A stretch of 64,000 bases of DNA, from contig NZ_NPKT01000022.1 of assembly GCF_008329565.1 (NCBI RefSeq), positions 1 to 64,000 of the forward strand, read 5' to 3'. Origin of the DNA: Mycolicibacterium sp. P1-5 (GTDB lineage Bacteria; Actinomycetota; Actinomycetes; Mycobacteriales; Mycobacteriaceae). A model generated the notes under the pieces. The model worked only from the letters and a program-made list of their open reading frames with translations. It was not told the origin of the DNA and did no database searches. The first letter of the stretch is position 1, and the number at the start of each line of letters is the position of its first letter. The translations under genes were made by a program, and so were the position numbers. Shown in pieces: positions 43,044-52,450 of this stretch.

Positions 43044-44312
43044 ATGAAGTTTGTTCTGGCAACGTGGGGAAGTCGCGGCGATATCGAGCCCACCGCCGCC
43101 GTCGGCCGTGAGTTGGTGCGCCGCGGACACGATGTGTCCATGGCGGTTCCGCCAGATCTGATCGAGTTCACCAAAGCGGCGGTGCCGAACACGGTGGGAT
43201 TCGGGCCGAACTCGCGTTCGATCCTCGACGCGCACCGCGATTACTGGACGTGCTTCTTCAGCAGTCCCTGGAAGCTGCGGAAGATGGGCAAGGCGCGGGC
43301 CGAAATCGCCGGGCCGCTTTTTCAGGGTTGGCAGGACATGAGTGCGACGCTGATGTCCCTGGCCGACGGGTCCGATCTGATCTTCAGCGGCATCAACTTC
43401 GAGGACGCCGCGGCCAACGTCGCCGAGCATTACGACATCCCGCTGGCCACCCTGCATTACTTTCCGCTGCGGCCCAACGCCCGCGTCCTGCCCTTCCTCC
43501 CGGCGTCGCTGGGCCGCTCGGCGGTCAGGGCGTTCTGGTGGGTGTCGTGGCGCGGCACGAAAAAAGTCGAGGACACCCAGCGCCAGGAGTTGGGCTTGCC
43601 GAGGGCGAAGCACTCGGCGCCGCGGCGGATCACCGAGCGCGGATCGCTCGAAGTCCAGGCCTACGACGAGGCGTGCTTTCCCGGCCTCGCGGCCGAATGG
43701 GCGCCGTGGGGTGACCAACGGCCATTCGTCGGGACCCTGACGTTGGAGATGGGCGCAGACACCGACGAGGAGGTGCTGTCCTGGATAGCCAAGGGCACCC
43801 CGCCCATTTTCTTCGGCTTCGGCAGCATCCCCGTCGAGTCACCGTCCGACACGATCGCCATGATTGACGCCGCTTGTGCGCGGCTGGGGGAGCGGGCGCT
43901 GGTCGGCGCGGCCAACACCGACTTCAGCAACGCCCCACACTCCGAGCGCGTCAAAGTGGTCGGACTGATGAACTACGCAACGGTGTTCCCGGCCTGCCGG
44001 GCGGTCGTTCATCACGGCGGCTCGAGCACCACGCCCATCGGCATGCGGGCCGGCGTGCCTCAGCTGATCCTGTTCTGGGACCTCGTGCACGCGATCTATG
44101 GCGCCGCGGTCAAACGTCTGAGGGTCGGCACTGCGCGGCGGTTCTCCACCGTCACCGAGGACTCCTTGGTCGACGACCTGCGCAGGATCCTTGCCCCCGA
44201 CTACCTCGCCCGGGCCCGCGAACTCGCCACTCGGATCACCGAGCCCGCCACGAGTGCCGCCGCCGCCGCTGACCGTCTGGAAGACTGCGCGCGGCGGGGG
44301 GCAGCTCGCTGA
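43044..44312 (+). CDS. Gtf-type glycosyltransferase, GT1 family (paralog 5)
   Basis: 422 residues. MKFVLATWGSRGDIEPTAAVGREL.RGHDV opens the acceptor domain; FFGFGSIPVESPSDTIAMI precedes the donor site. The donor block is the most divergent of the five copies: HHGGSSTTPIGMRAG instead of HHGGAGTTxAGLRAG, and LFWDLVHAIYG where the others have LPDQ, so the Asp-Gln pair is replaced by Val-His. This may indicate a different donor sugar or weak activity. It is co-transcribed with the methyltransferase 18 bases upstream and lies 287 bases before mbtH. Confidence 0.84.
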   Translation: MKFVLATWGSRGDIEPTAAVGRELVRRGHDVSMAVPPDLIEFTKAAVPNTVGFGPNSRSILDAHRDYWTCFFSSPWKLRKMGKARAEIAGPLFQGWQDMSATLMSLADGSDLIFSGINFEDAAANVAEHYDIPLATLHYFPLRPNARVLPFLPASLGRSAVRAFWWVSWRGTKKVEDTQRQELGLPRAKHSAPRRITERGSLEVQAYDEACFPGLAAEWAPWGDQRPFVGTLTLEMGADTDEEVLSWIAKGTPPIFFGFGSIPVESPSDTIAMIDAACARLGERALVGAANTDFSNAPHSERVKVVGLMNYATVFPACRAVVHHGGSSTTPIGMRAGVPQLILFWDLVHAIYGAAVKRLRVGTARRFSTVTEDSLVDDLRRILAPDYLARARELATRITEPATSAAAAADRLEDCARRGAAR

Positions 44313-44505
44313 TCGGTGGGTTCAGTACCACGCTTGCTGGCTCTCGACGCTAACGACCGTAGGCAGGTTGAGAGCTGCTGCCGGGCGTAAGCCGGCGCGA
44401 TGGTGAAACGCCTCGCAGGTGAACCGGACAGCGTCATCTGAGAGAAACCCGTGGCCACCACTGTCACTCGCCTGGATGTGTGCACAGAAGGTTGCTATCC
44501 GGTGA

Positions 44506-44554
44506 TGTGAGTCACAACGAACTTCATGACATGGGTCACACCACGAAGTAGGGT
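44506..44554 (+). promoter_or_regulatory. Probable promoter and operator of the mbtH-NRPS operon
   Basis: A good promoter pair is visible: ATGACA at 44526-44531, a 17-base spacer, and TAGGGT (TANNNT) at 44549-44554, placing transcription start near 44561, about 40 bases before the mbtH GTG. A dyad TGTGA-G-TCACA (44506-44516) sits just upstream of the -35, and its GTCACA half-site recurs between -35 and -10 at 44535-44540, 24 bases away. That arrangement is typical of a regulator site overlapping a promoter. The rest of the 287-base gap from 44313 holds nothing recognisable. Confidence 0.45.
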
Positions 44555-44599
44555 TTGGAACTTGTTCTACCAATATTGACGAGAGTGTCGGGAGACGCG

Positions 44600-44827
44600 G
44601 TGAGCACCAACCCCTTCGATGACGACGAGGGCAGCTTTTTTGTGTTGATCAACGACGAGGAGCAGCACAGCCTCTGGCCCGCCTTCGCCGACGTTCCGGC
44701 CGGTTGGCGCGTCGTCCACGGTCAAGCCGACCGCGCATCCTGCCTGGACTACATCGAAGCGAACTGGCCCGACATCCGGCCGAAAAGCCTGCGCGACCGG
44801 TTAGCGGGAAGCCGAGCGTCCGACTAG
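44600..44827 (+). CDS. mbtH: MbtH-like protein
   Basis: 75 residues with the full MbtH signature: NPFDDDEGSFFVLINDEEQHSLWPAFADVPAGW, then CLDYIEANWPDIRPKSL. The Trp residues and the S-L-W-P motif dock on the NRPS adenylation domain. MbtH proteins activate or solubilise adenylation domains; GPL NRPSs need one. The GTG at 44600 has GGGAG 5 bases upstream; a TTG at 44555 would include the ribosome site. It is the first gene of the NRPS operon, 20 bases before NRPS 1. Confidence 0.93.
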   Translation: MSTNPFDDDEGSFFVLINDEEQHSLWPAFADVPAGWRVVHGQADRASCLDYIEANWPDIRPKSLRDRLAGSRASD

Positions 44828-44847
44828 TCGAGGGTGTTGGAGTCGTG

Positions 44848-47800
44848 ATGGAGCTCAACGAGGCCGTGCTTCCGCTGACGCGCGCACAGCTGGACATTTG
44901 GCTGGCACAGGAAACGGGTCAACCCGCCACCGACTGGCAGCTCGGCATGCTGATGAAAGTCGAGGGCGCGCTGGAGCGCGACGCCCTCGAGTGGGCGCTC
45001 ACGCGCGCGACGAGAGAAGCCGAACCGGTCCGGGCAGCGTTCTTCGAACGGGACGGCCAGATCTTTCAACGGGTGATCGACTACCCCGAGATCGAGCTCG
45101 ACTTTTACGACTTCAGCGGATCCGACGATGCCCGACGGGATGTCCAGGAAAAGGCGCTGTCGATCCAGCGCACTCCCATGGCGTTCACCGGGCCGCTGTT
45201 CAAATATGCGCTGTTCGAGACCGGACCATCTGAGTTCTATGTGTTCGGGTGCTTCCATCACATCGTCATCGACGGTGCCGGGATCTGGTTGCTCGTCAAC
45301 CGCGTCGCATCGATCTACTCCGCCACCCTCGCCGGTGACCTCGTGCCGCCCGCATTCTTCGGCTCTCTGCAGGACCTACTGGATTGCGAGTCGGAATACG
45401 AGGCGTCCGCCGATTTTTCCAACGACCAGGCCTACTGGACCGCCAACCTCCCGCCCGAGGGTGGACACGGCAGCCGGTTGTCGGCGGTGTCGGACGACGC
45501 GGATGCGGGCTGGCGCTCGGAGCAGGTCCGCGTCGACCCGGCGGTGTTGCGTCGCGTCGACGAGCTCGCCCATGTCTGGGACATCCCCCGCACTGCGATC
45601 ATCGCCGCGGCCAGCGCACTTCTGGTGCGTGGGCGCCGCGCGGAGGGTACCGAGGTGGTGTTCGACTTTCCGGTCAGCAGGCGTGTGCGCCCCGAGCTGA
45701 AGACACTGCCCGGCATGGCGGCCGGGTTGGTGCCACTGGTGTTGCACACCCCGGCGGCATGCACGGTGAGCGACTTCTGCAAGCAGGTCGACACACGAAT
45801 GCAGGAAGCTCTGCAGCATCAACGGTTTCCGGTATATGCCCTCGAACGCGGGACGCAGACATCGCGGCTGTCGATCAACTTCTTCCCGGCGGCGTTCACG
45901 CTGGACTTCGGGGGTGCGCCTGCGTCGGCGACCATGACCGACTCCGGTCTTGCGGGCAGCTCGGGCCTCACCTTCTCCGGTCTCGGTGACACGTTGTACC
46001 TCAACACGCTGGGCGCCGAACACCTGTTCTCCGACTGGGACACCGCCGAGCTGGCGCGGCGCCTCGTGCAGGTGCTGGTAGCGATGACCTCGGATCCGGC
46101 ACGGCCACTCTCCACGATCGAGGTACTCGATACCGCTGAACGCGATTCCCTTGCGGCATGGGGTAATCGGGCGGTCCTCGCAGAGCCGTTGAGTGCGCCG
46201 GTGTCGATTCCCGCGTCGTTCGCCGCGCAGGCGGCTCGAGTTCCGGACGCGGTCGCGATCACCTGCGGCGAGCAGTCGTGGACGTATCGGCGGCTCGACG
46301 AGACGTCCAATCGTTTGGCGCACCTGCTGACCGCTCACGGTGCAGGTCCGGGTCAGCGGGTGGCGTTGCTGCTGCCGCGGTCGGCGGAGGCGGTCGTCGC
46401 GATCCTCGCGGTGCTCAAATCCGGTGCGACCTATGTCGCGGTCGATCCGACGGTGCCTGAGGCGCGGATGCAGTTCGTGCTCGACGATGCCGCCCCCGTC
46501 GCCGCGATCACCACTGCGGAACTGAGTACCCGCCTCGACGGACGAAACCTGCTTGTCGTCGACTTCGAGGATCCCGCCATCGACGACCAACCTGTCACCG
46601 CGGTACCTGGCCCGGCTCCTGATGACATCGCCTACATCATCTATACGTCCGGAACCACCGGTGCCCCGAAGGGCGTGCCGATCCCGCACCACAACGTCAC
46701 CCGCCTGCTCGAAGCGTTGGCCAACGATATGGATGTGGCCGCGCAGGTTTGGACCCAGTGCCATTCCCTGGCATTCGACTTCTCAGTGTGGGAGATCTGG
46801 GGCGCCCTGCTCTTCGGCGGCCGGCTGGTGGTCGTGCCCGACGCGGTGGTCCGCTCCTCCGAAGACTTCTACGCCTTACTGGTGGCCGAGCAGGTCGACG
46901 TCTTGAGCCAGACGCCGACGGCGTTCTATGCACTACAGAGCGTCGACGAGCCTTTCGAGCAAGAGCTTGCGTTGAAGGCCGTGGTGTTCGGTGGGGAAGC
47001 CCTTGAGCCGCACCGGCTTCAGGCCTGGCTGCAGAGTCATCCGGGTGCGCCGCGGATGATCAACATGTACGGCATCACCGAGACCACGGTGCATGCCTCG
47101 TTCAGGGAGATCACTGCGGCCGATACCGACGGCGCCGTCAGCCCGATCGGGCGTCCGTTGGCCAATCTGGGTTTCTTCGTGCTCGACAGCTGGCTGCAGC
47201 CGGTGCCGGCGGGCGTTGTGGGTGAGTTGTATGTGGCTGGATCTGGTTTGGCTTATGGCTACGTCGGCCGGGCGGGGTTGTCCGGAACGCGTTTTGTGGC
47301 ATGCCCCTTCGGTGCGTCGGGGACGCGGATGTACCGCACCGGCGACCTTGTGCGGTGGAGTTTCGATGGCGAGCTCGAGTACGTGGGCCGCGCCGACGAG
47401 CAGGTCAAGATCCGCGGCTACCGGATCGAACTCGGTGAAATACAGGCTGCGCTGGGCGAATTGGACGGTGTCGAGCAAGCCGTCGTGATCGCCCGTGAGG
47501 ACCGACCCGGCGACAAGCGGCTGGTGGCCTACATCACCGGTTCCGCCGACCCAGTGGCCGCCCGCGCGGCCGTGGCCGAGACCCTGCCCGTCTATATGGT
47601 TCCCACCGCAATCGTTGCGATCGAAGCACTGCCGCTGACGGTCAATGGCAAGCTGGACACCAAGGCCTTGCCCGCGCCCGAGTACCAGGACGTCGATTCC
47701 TACCGCGCCCCGAGCGACGCGGTTGAGGAGATCCTGGCGGGGATCTACGCCCAGGTTCTCGGTCTGGAACGCGTGGGCGCCGACGAATCCTTCTTCGAAC

Positions 47801-49395
47801 TCGGTGGCGACAGCATCCTGTCGATGCAGGTCGTCGCCCGGGCGCGCGCCGCCGGCGTATTGTGCCGTCCCCGTGATGTTTTCGTAGAGCAGACGGTGGC
47901 CCGGCTCGCGCAAGTGGCCACCGTGCTCGACGCCGACACCGATCTGGCCTCCGACGGCGTCGGTCCGGTGGTCACCACTCCGATCATCGCCTGGCTGGAG
48001 AGCCTGGCCGCTGGCGGTAGCCCGACCGACCACTTCAATCAGACGGTGGTGGTACAGGCGCCCTCCGGTACCGACGAGGACGACGTCCTGGTGATGTTGC
48101 AGGCGTTGCTGGACCGACACGCCATGCTGCGACTGCAGGTCGGTGACGACGGTGCCGGCGGCTGGGCGCTGGAGGTCTCGGAGGCCGGCGCGATCGATGC
48201 CCGTTCGAGGCTGTACACCGTCGACGTCCTCACCGACGAGGCCGTTGTACATGCCGGGTCGCAGCTCAACCCGGCCGAGGGTGTCATGTTGAGCGCGGTG
48301 TGGGTGACCTCGACGCGACGGTTGGTCGCGATCGTGCACCACCTGGCGATTGACGGAGTGTCGTGGCGAATTCTTCTGGAAGACCTTAACTTCGGTTGGG
48401 CGCAGCATCGTGCGGGCGAGCCGGTGGTGCTACCAGAGCCTGGCACTTCATTCGCCCGTTGGTCGTCGCTGCTCGGCGAACATGCCCACCGCGAGGACGT
48501 CGTGACGCAGGCCGACGTGTGGCGTCAGATCGCGGACACGCCTGCCGCGTTGCCGGCTGTGCTGCCTGAGGTCGACACGTTGGCGACCGCAGGAAATCTG
48601 GTGGTGAATCTCGACATGGAGACCACCCAGCTGCTGCTTGGCGACGTCCCCGCGGCCTTCCACGCCGGGGTGCATGACATCCTGCTGATCGCATTCGCCT
48701 TGGCCACAGCCGAATTCATGGGCACAAGCGGTGAACCGATCTGCATCGACGTCGAGGGCCACGGCCGCGACGAGGAACTGGTTGCCTCCCCAGGGGAAGT
48801 AGACCTGTCACGCACGGTGGGATGGTTCACCGCCAAGTACCCGGTGGCGCTCGAGGTGGGCAGCCTGAGTTGGGCACAGGTGGTCGCCGGCGACGCGAAA
48901 CTTGGCGCGGCGGTCAAGGCCGCGAAGGAGCAGCTGCGAACCCTGCCCGAGGGGCTGAACTACGGGGTGCTGCGCTACTTGAACAGCGAGGTCGATCTGG
49001 ACGGACCCGATCCGGTGATCGGGTTCAACTACCTGGGCCGCCAGGGCGCTACCTCGGCCGACACATTCGGTGATGTGTGGCAGATCGCGTGGGACGGTTT
49101 GGCGACCATCAGTCCCAGTGTGCGACCGCCCATTCCGCTGATGCACACCTTGGAACTCAACGCCGGCACGATTGACACCGACGCCGGCCCGAGCCTGTGC
49201 GCCACCTGGATGTGGGCCACATCGGCGCTGACCCACGTCCAGGTGAACCGGTTGAGCCAGTTGTGGTTCGAGGCTCTGACCGGTATCTGTGCGCATGTCC
49301 AAGGCGGTGGAGGTGGTCTGACGCCGTCGGACATCGCGGCCGGGCTGAGCCAAGAGCAGATCGACGAGCTTCAGCGGCAGTATGCGGATAGCTGA
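44848..49395 (+). CDS. NRPS 1: starter C - A(Thr) - PCP - E (module 1)
   Basis: 1515 residues, one complete module. A condensation domain with no upstream module (about 5-425, HHIVIDG at 137-143) should join a fatty acyl group to the first amino acid (lipoinitiation). The adenylation domain (about 430-955) has YTSGTTGAPKG; reading the GrsA-equivalent pocket positions gives D-F-W-S-V-G-M-V-H-K, very close to the classical Thr code D-F-W-N-I-G-M-V-H-K. The carrier domain has FFELGGDSI with Ser989 as the phosphopantetheine site; GGDSI is typical before an E domain. The epimerase domain (about 1040-1495, HHLAIDGVSWRI at 1164, GWFTAKYP, NYGVLRYL) would give D-allo-Thr. ATG at 44848 has GGAG upstream. 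The 3' end overlaps NRPS 2 by 14 bases. It is much shorter than Mps1 of tetrapeptide GPLs. Confidence 0.9.
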   Translation: MELNEAVLPLTRAQLDIWLAQETGQPATDWQLGMLMKVEGALERDALEWALTRATREAEPVRAAFFERDGQIFQRVIDYPEIELDFYDFSGSDDARRDVQEKALSIQRTPMAFTGPLFKYALFETGPSEFYVFGCFHHIVIDGAGIWLLVNRVASIYSATLAGDLVPPAFFGSLQDLLDCESEYEASADFSNDQAYWTANLPPEGGHGSRLSAVSDDADAGWRSEQVRVDPAVLRRVDELAHVWDIPRTAIIAAASALLVRGRRAEGTEVVFDFPVSRRVRPELKTLPGMAAGLVPLVLHTPAACTVSDFCKQVDTRMQEALQHQRFPVYALERGTQTSRLSINFFPAAFTLDFGGAPASATMTDSGLAGSSGLTFSGLGDTLYLNTLGAEHLFSDWDTAELARRLVQVLVAMTSDPARPLSTIEVLDTAERDSLAAWGNRAVLAEPLSAPVSIPASFAAQAARVPDAVAITCGEQSWTYRRLDETSNRLAHLLTAHGAGPGQRVALLLPRSAEAVVAILAVLKSGATYVAVDPTVPEARMQFVLDDAAPVAAITTAELSTRLDGRNLLVVDFEDPAIDDQPVTAVPGPAPDDIAYIIYTSGTTGAPKGVPIPHHNVTRLLEALANDMDVAAQVWTQCHSLAFDFSVWEIWGALLFGGRLVVVPDAVVRSSEDFYALLVAEQVDVLSQTPTAFYALQSVDEPFEQELALKAVVFGGEALEPHRLQAWLQSHPGAPRMINMYGITETTVHASFREITAADTDGAVSPIGRPLANLGFFVLDSWLQPVPAGVVGELYVAGSGLAYGYVGRAGLSGTRFVACPFGASGTRMYRTGDLVRWSFDGELEYVGRADEQVKIRGYRIELGEIQAALGELDGVEQAVVIAREDRPGDKRLVAYITGSADPVAARAAVAETLPVYMVPTAIVAIEALPLTVNGKLDTKALPAPEYQDVDSYRAPSDAVEEILAGIYAQVLGLERVGADESFFELGGDSILSMQVVARARAAGVLCRPRDVFVEQTVARLAQVATVLDADTDLASDGVGPVVTTPIIAWLESLAAGGSPTDHFNQTVVVQAPSGTDEDDVLVMLQALLDRHAMLRLQVGDDGAGGWALEVSEAGAIDARSRLYTVDVLTDEAVVHAGSQLNPAEGVMLSAVWVTSTRRLVAIVHHLAIDGVSWRILLEDLNFGWAQHRAGEPVVLPEPGTSFARWSSLLGEHAHREDVVTQADVWRQIADTPAALPAVLPEVDTLATAGNLVVNLDMETTQLLLGDVPAAFHAGVHDILLIAFALATAEFMGTSGEPICIDVEGHGRDEELVASPGEVDLSRTVGWFTAKYPVALEVGSLSWAQVVAGDAKLGAAVKAAKEQLRTLPEGLNYGVLRYLNSEVDLDGPDPVIGFNYLGRQGATSADTFGDVWQIAWDGLATISPSVRPPIPLMHTLELNAGTIDTDAGPSLCATWMWATSALTHVQVNRLSQLWFEALTGICAHVQGGGGGLTPSDIAAGLSQEQIDELQRQYADS

Positions 49396-49397
49396 TG
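49376..49397 (+). repeat. 22-base gene-boundary sequence, first copy
   Basis: These 22 bases span the NRPS 1 stop and the NRPS 2 start. The same 22 bases occur at 52487-52508 inside NRPS 2 at the module 2/3 junction, and a copy with three changes is at 55646-55667 at the module 3/4 junction. At the boundary the sequence is read in two frames (Tyr-Ala-Asp-Ser-stop and Met-Arg-Ile-Ala-Asp); internally only the second frame is used. Confidence 0.8.
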
Positions 49398-52300
49398 CTT
49401 TACCGCTGACACCGCTGCAGCAGGGGTTGTTCTTCCACGCCAGCGCTTCGTCGGGTGACGACGATGTGTATGCGGTGCAGTTGTATGTCAGCTTGACGGG
49501 TCCACTGAATGCGGACCGGTTGCAGGCGGCGGTCCAGGCCGTCGTGGTGCGTCATCCGAATTTGGTGGCCCGGTTCTCGCAGAAGTTCGACGAGCCGGTG
49601 CAGGTCATTCCGGCCGATCCGGAGGTGCCCTGGCAGTACGCAGAGCTGGATACCGAGGAGGAGATCAGCGCGCTCTGCGCCGAAGAGCGTATTGCGGTGT
49701 GTGAGTTGGCCGATGAACCCGCTTTTCGCGCAGCGCTGATTCGGACGGGCTCAGATCAGTACCGGTTCGTGTTGACCAACCACCATATTGTCCTCGATGG
49801 GTGGTCACTGCCGATCCTGCTCGGGGAGGTGTTCGCCGGCTATTACGGCCAGCGCTTGCCGCCGGCGCCACCCTATCGGCGATATGTGAATTGGCTGGCC
49901 GGTCGTGACCGCGACGCCGCCCGGGCCGCGTGGGGTGAAGTGCTGGCTGGTTTCGACAACCCGACGCTGCTCGGCCCGGCGGTTCACGCACCGGGCGCAC
50001 GCGAGGTTGCGTCGTTCGTCATGTCCGGAGACACAACTCGAGCGCTCGGCGAGTTGGCGCGTTCGTGTCGTACGACGGTCAGCACTGTGTTGCAGGCTGC
50101 CTATGCGCAGGTGTTGATGTCGCTGACAGGTCAGCGCGATGTCGTATTCGGCACAACCGTATCGAGCCGGCCTGATGAGGTGTTGGGCGCGGACTCGATG
50201 GTGGGTCTGCTGATCAACACCGTGCCAGTGCGGGTCCAGGTCGGCGCTGAAACCACGACTGCCGATCTGTTGCATCGACTGCAGCGCGATCACGCTGCCA
50301 CACTGGATCATCAGCATCTGGCGCTCAGCGATATTCACCGCGTCACCGGTCAAGACCACCTATTCGACACGTTCTTCGTCTACGAGAACTATCCGATCGA
50401 CGCCGCCAAGCTTTCTGGCAATGACGGATTGGCTGTCACGGAGTTCGCACACCACGAGACCAACCACTATCCGCTGTCGATTCAAGCCATCCCGGGTGAC
50501 GAACTTACCCTGCGGATCGAATACGGCACCGATGTCTTCGACCCGGTCGGCGTCGACTCGCTGAGCCGGCGACTCCAGCGGGTCTTGGCCGCCATGGTCG
50601 CCGATCCCGGCCGGCGACTGTCCACTCTGGACCTCCTCGACCGTGGCGAGCACGCGCGACTGGACGAGTGGAGCAACCGGGCGGTGCTGACCCAGCCGGC
50701 GTCTGCGTCGCTCACTATCCCTGAGCTGTTCGCCGCGCAGGTCGCCCGTGTCCCTGAGGCTTTGGCGCTGAGTTTCGACGGTCGTCGCTGGACGTATCGG
50801 GAGCTGGACGAAGCGACAGATCGATTCGCACAGTTTTTGGCGGACAGGGGGATTGGTCCGGGGCATCGAGCGGCGGTGTTGTTACCACGCTCAGCCGACG
50901 CGATCGTGTCGATCTTGGCCATACTCAAGACCGGTGCGGCGTATGTGCCGATCGACCCGGCCGCACCGTCGGCGCGCATGCAACTGGTGTTCGCCGACGC
51001 GGAGCCGATCGTCGTTATCACCAACTCCGACTTGGCCGGCCGGCTGGCGAGTCAGAGCTTGGAGATCATCGACGTGCAGCGGGCGTGGGAACTCCCCGCA
51101 CCCGGACGGCGGGGCACAGTCCTGCCCGGGCCCGCTGCCGACGACATCGCCTACCTGATCTACACCTCCGGCACCACCGGTGTTCCCAAAGGTGTTGCCA
51201 TCGCACACCGCAACGTCGCGCAGCTCATGGACTCACTGCAGGCGCCCCCGCTGCCGCGGGCGGGTGTGTGGTCGCAGTGCCGCTCCTACGGGTTCGACGT
51301 CTCAATCCAGGAGATCTTCGGTGCGCTTCTGAGTGGCGGCCGGTTGGTGGTGGTGCCCGAGTCGATCGCGCGGGCGCCCGAAGACCTTGAGGCCCTGCTA
51401 ATTTCCGAGGGCGTCACCGTATTCAGTACCACCCCGTCAGAGGTGGGGATGCTATCGCCCAACGCCCTCGACTCGGTGTCACTGATCATCGGCGCCGAAC
51501 CCTGCCCGACCGAGGTGATGGATAAGTGGGCGCCGGGGCGGGTGATGATCAATGCCTACGGCCCCACCGAGACGACCGTCGACGTCGCCGTGAGCGCACC
51601 GCTGACCGCCGGCTCCGGATCGGTGCCGATCGGGCCACCCATTGCGGGGGCGGCATTGTTTGTGCTCGACGCTTGGCTGCGGCCGGTGCCGCCCGGCTCG
51701 ATCGGTGAGTTGTACGTCGCAGGCCGTGGTGTCGGCGTCGGCTACTTGGGCCGCGCGGGGTTGACGGGGTCGAGGTTCGTGGCGTGTCCGTTCGGCGGAG
51801 CAGGAACGCGCATGTACCGCACTGGGGATCTGGTGTGGTGGGGCGCCGACGGCGAACTGCGGTATGTGGGGCGCGCCGACGAGCAGGTCAAGATCCGCGG
51901 GTACCGCATCGAGCTCGGTGAGGTTCGCGCGTCGTTGGCCGGATTGGACGGGGTCGAGCAGGCTGTGGTGATTGCCCGCGAGGACTCCCCGGGTGAGCGC
52001 CGGTTGGTGGGATACATCGTGGGGCCAGCCGAGCCGGTGGCGTTGCGTGCGGCGCTGGCCGAGCGGTTACCCGAATACATGGTTCCGGCCGCGATCATGG
52101 TGATCGACGCGCTGCCGCTGACGATCAACGGCAAGCTCGACCGAAAGGCCCTGCCTGCGCCGGACTTCCAGGACGCCAGTCGTTATCGGGCTCCGACGAC
52201 CGCAGTCGAAGAGGTTCTGGCCGGCATCTATGGTCAAGTGCTTGGTCTGCACCGTGTCGGTGTGGACGGCTCGTTCTTCAATCTGGGTGGGGATTCACTG

Positions 52301-52450
52301 TCGGCGATGCGTCTGATCGCGGCGGTGAATGCGCGGATGAACACTCGCCTTTCGGTGCGTGCTCTGTTTGAAGCGCCCACCGTCGCTCAGCTGGCGGCTC
52401 GTATCTCTGGGGAAGCAGCCCCGTCAAAGAAACCAGCCGCAACCTTGCCG
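49382..52450 (+). other. NRPS 2 module 2: C(D-donor type) - A - PCP
   Basis: C domain about 49397-50690, A about 50710-52150, carrier about 52190-52400. Pocket residues read from GFDVSIQE, FSTTP, LIIGAE and NAYGPTETTVD give D-V-Q-S-I-G-A-V-D-K. I cannot match this confidently to a known amino acid. The D-donor C domain is as expected right after the E domain of NRPS 1. Confidence 0.7.

Noticed and set aside
44506..44516. TGTGAGTCACA as a CRP-type site
   Set aside because: Mycobacterial CRP sites have TGTGA and TCACA separated by six bases; here the spacer is one base, so the match is to the half-sites only.
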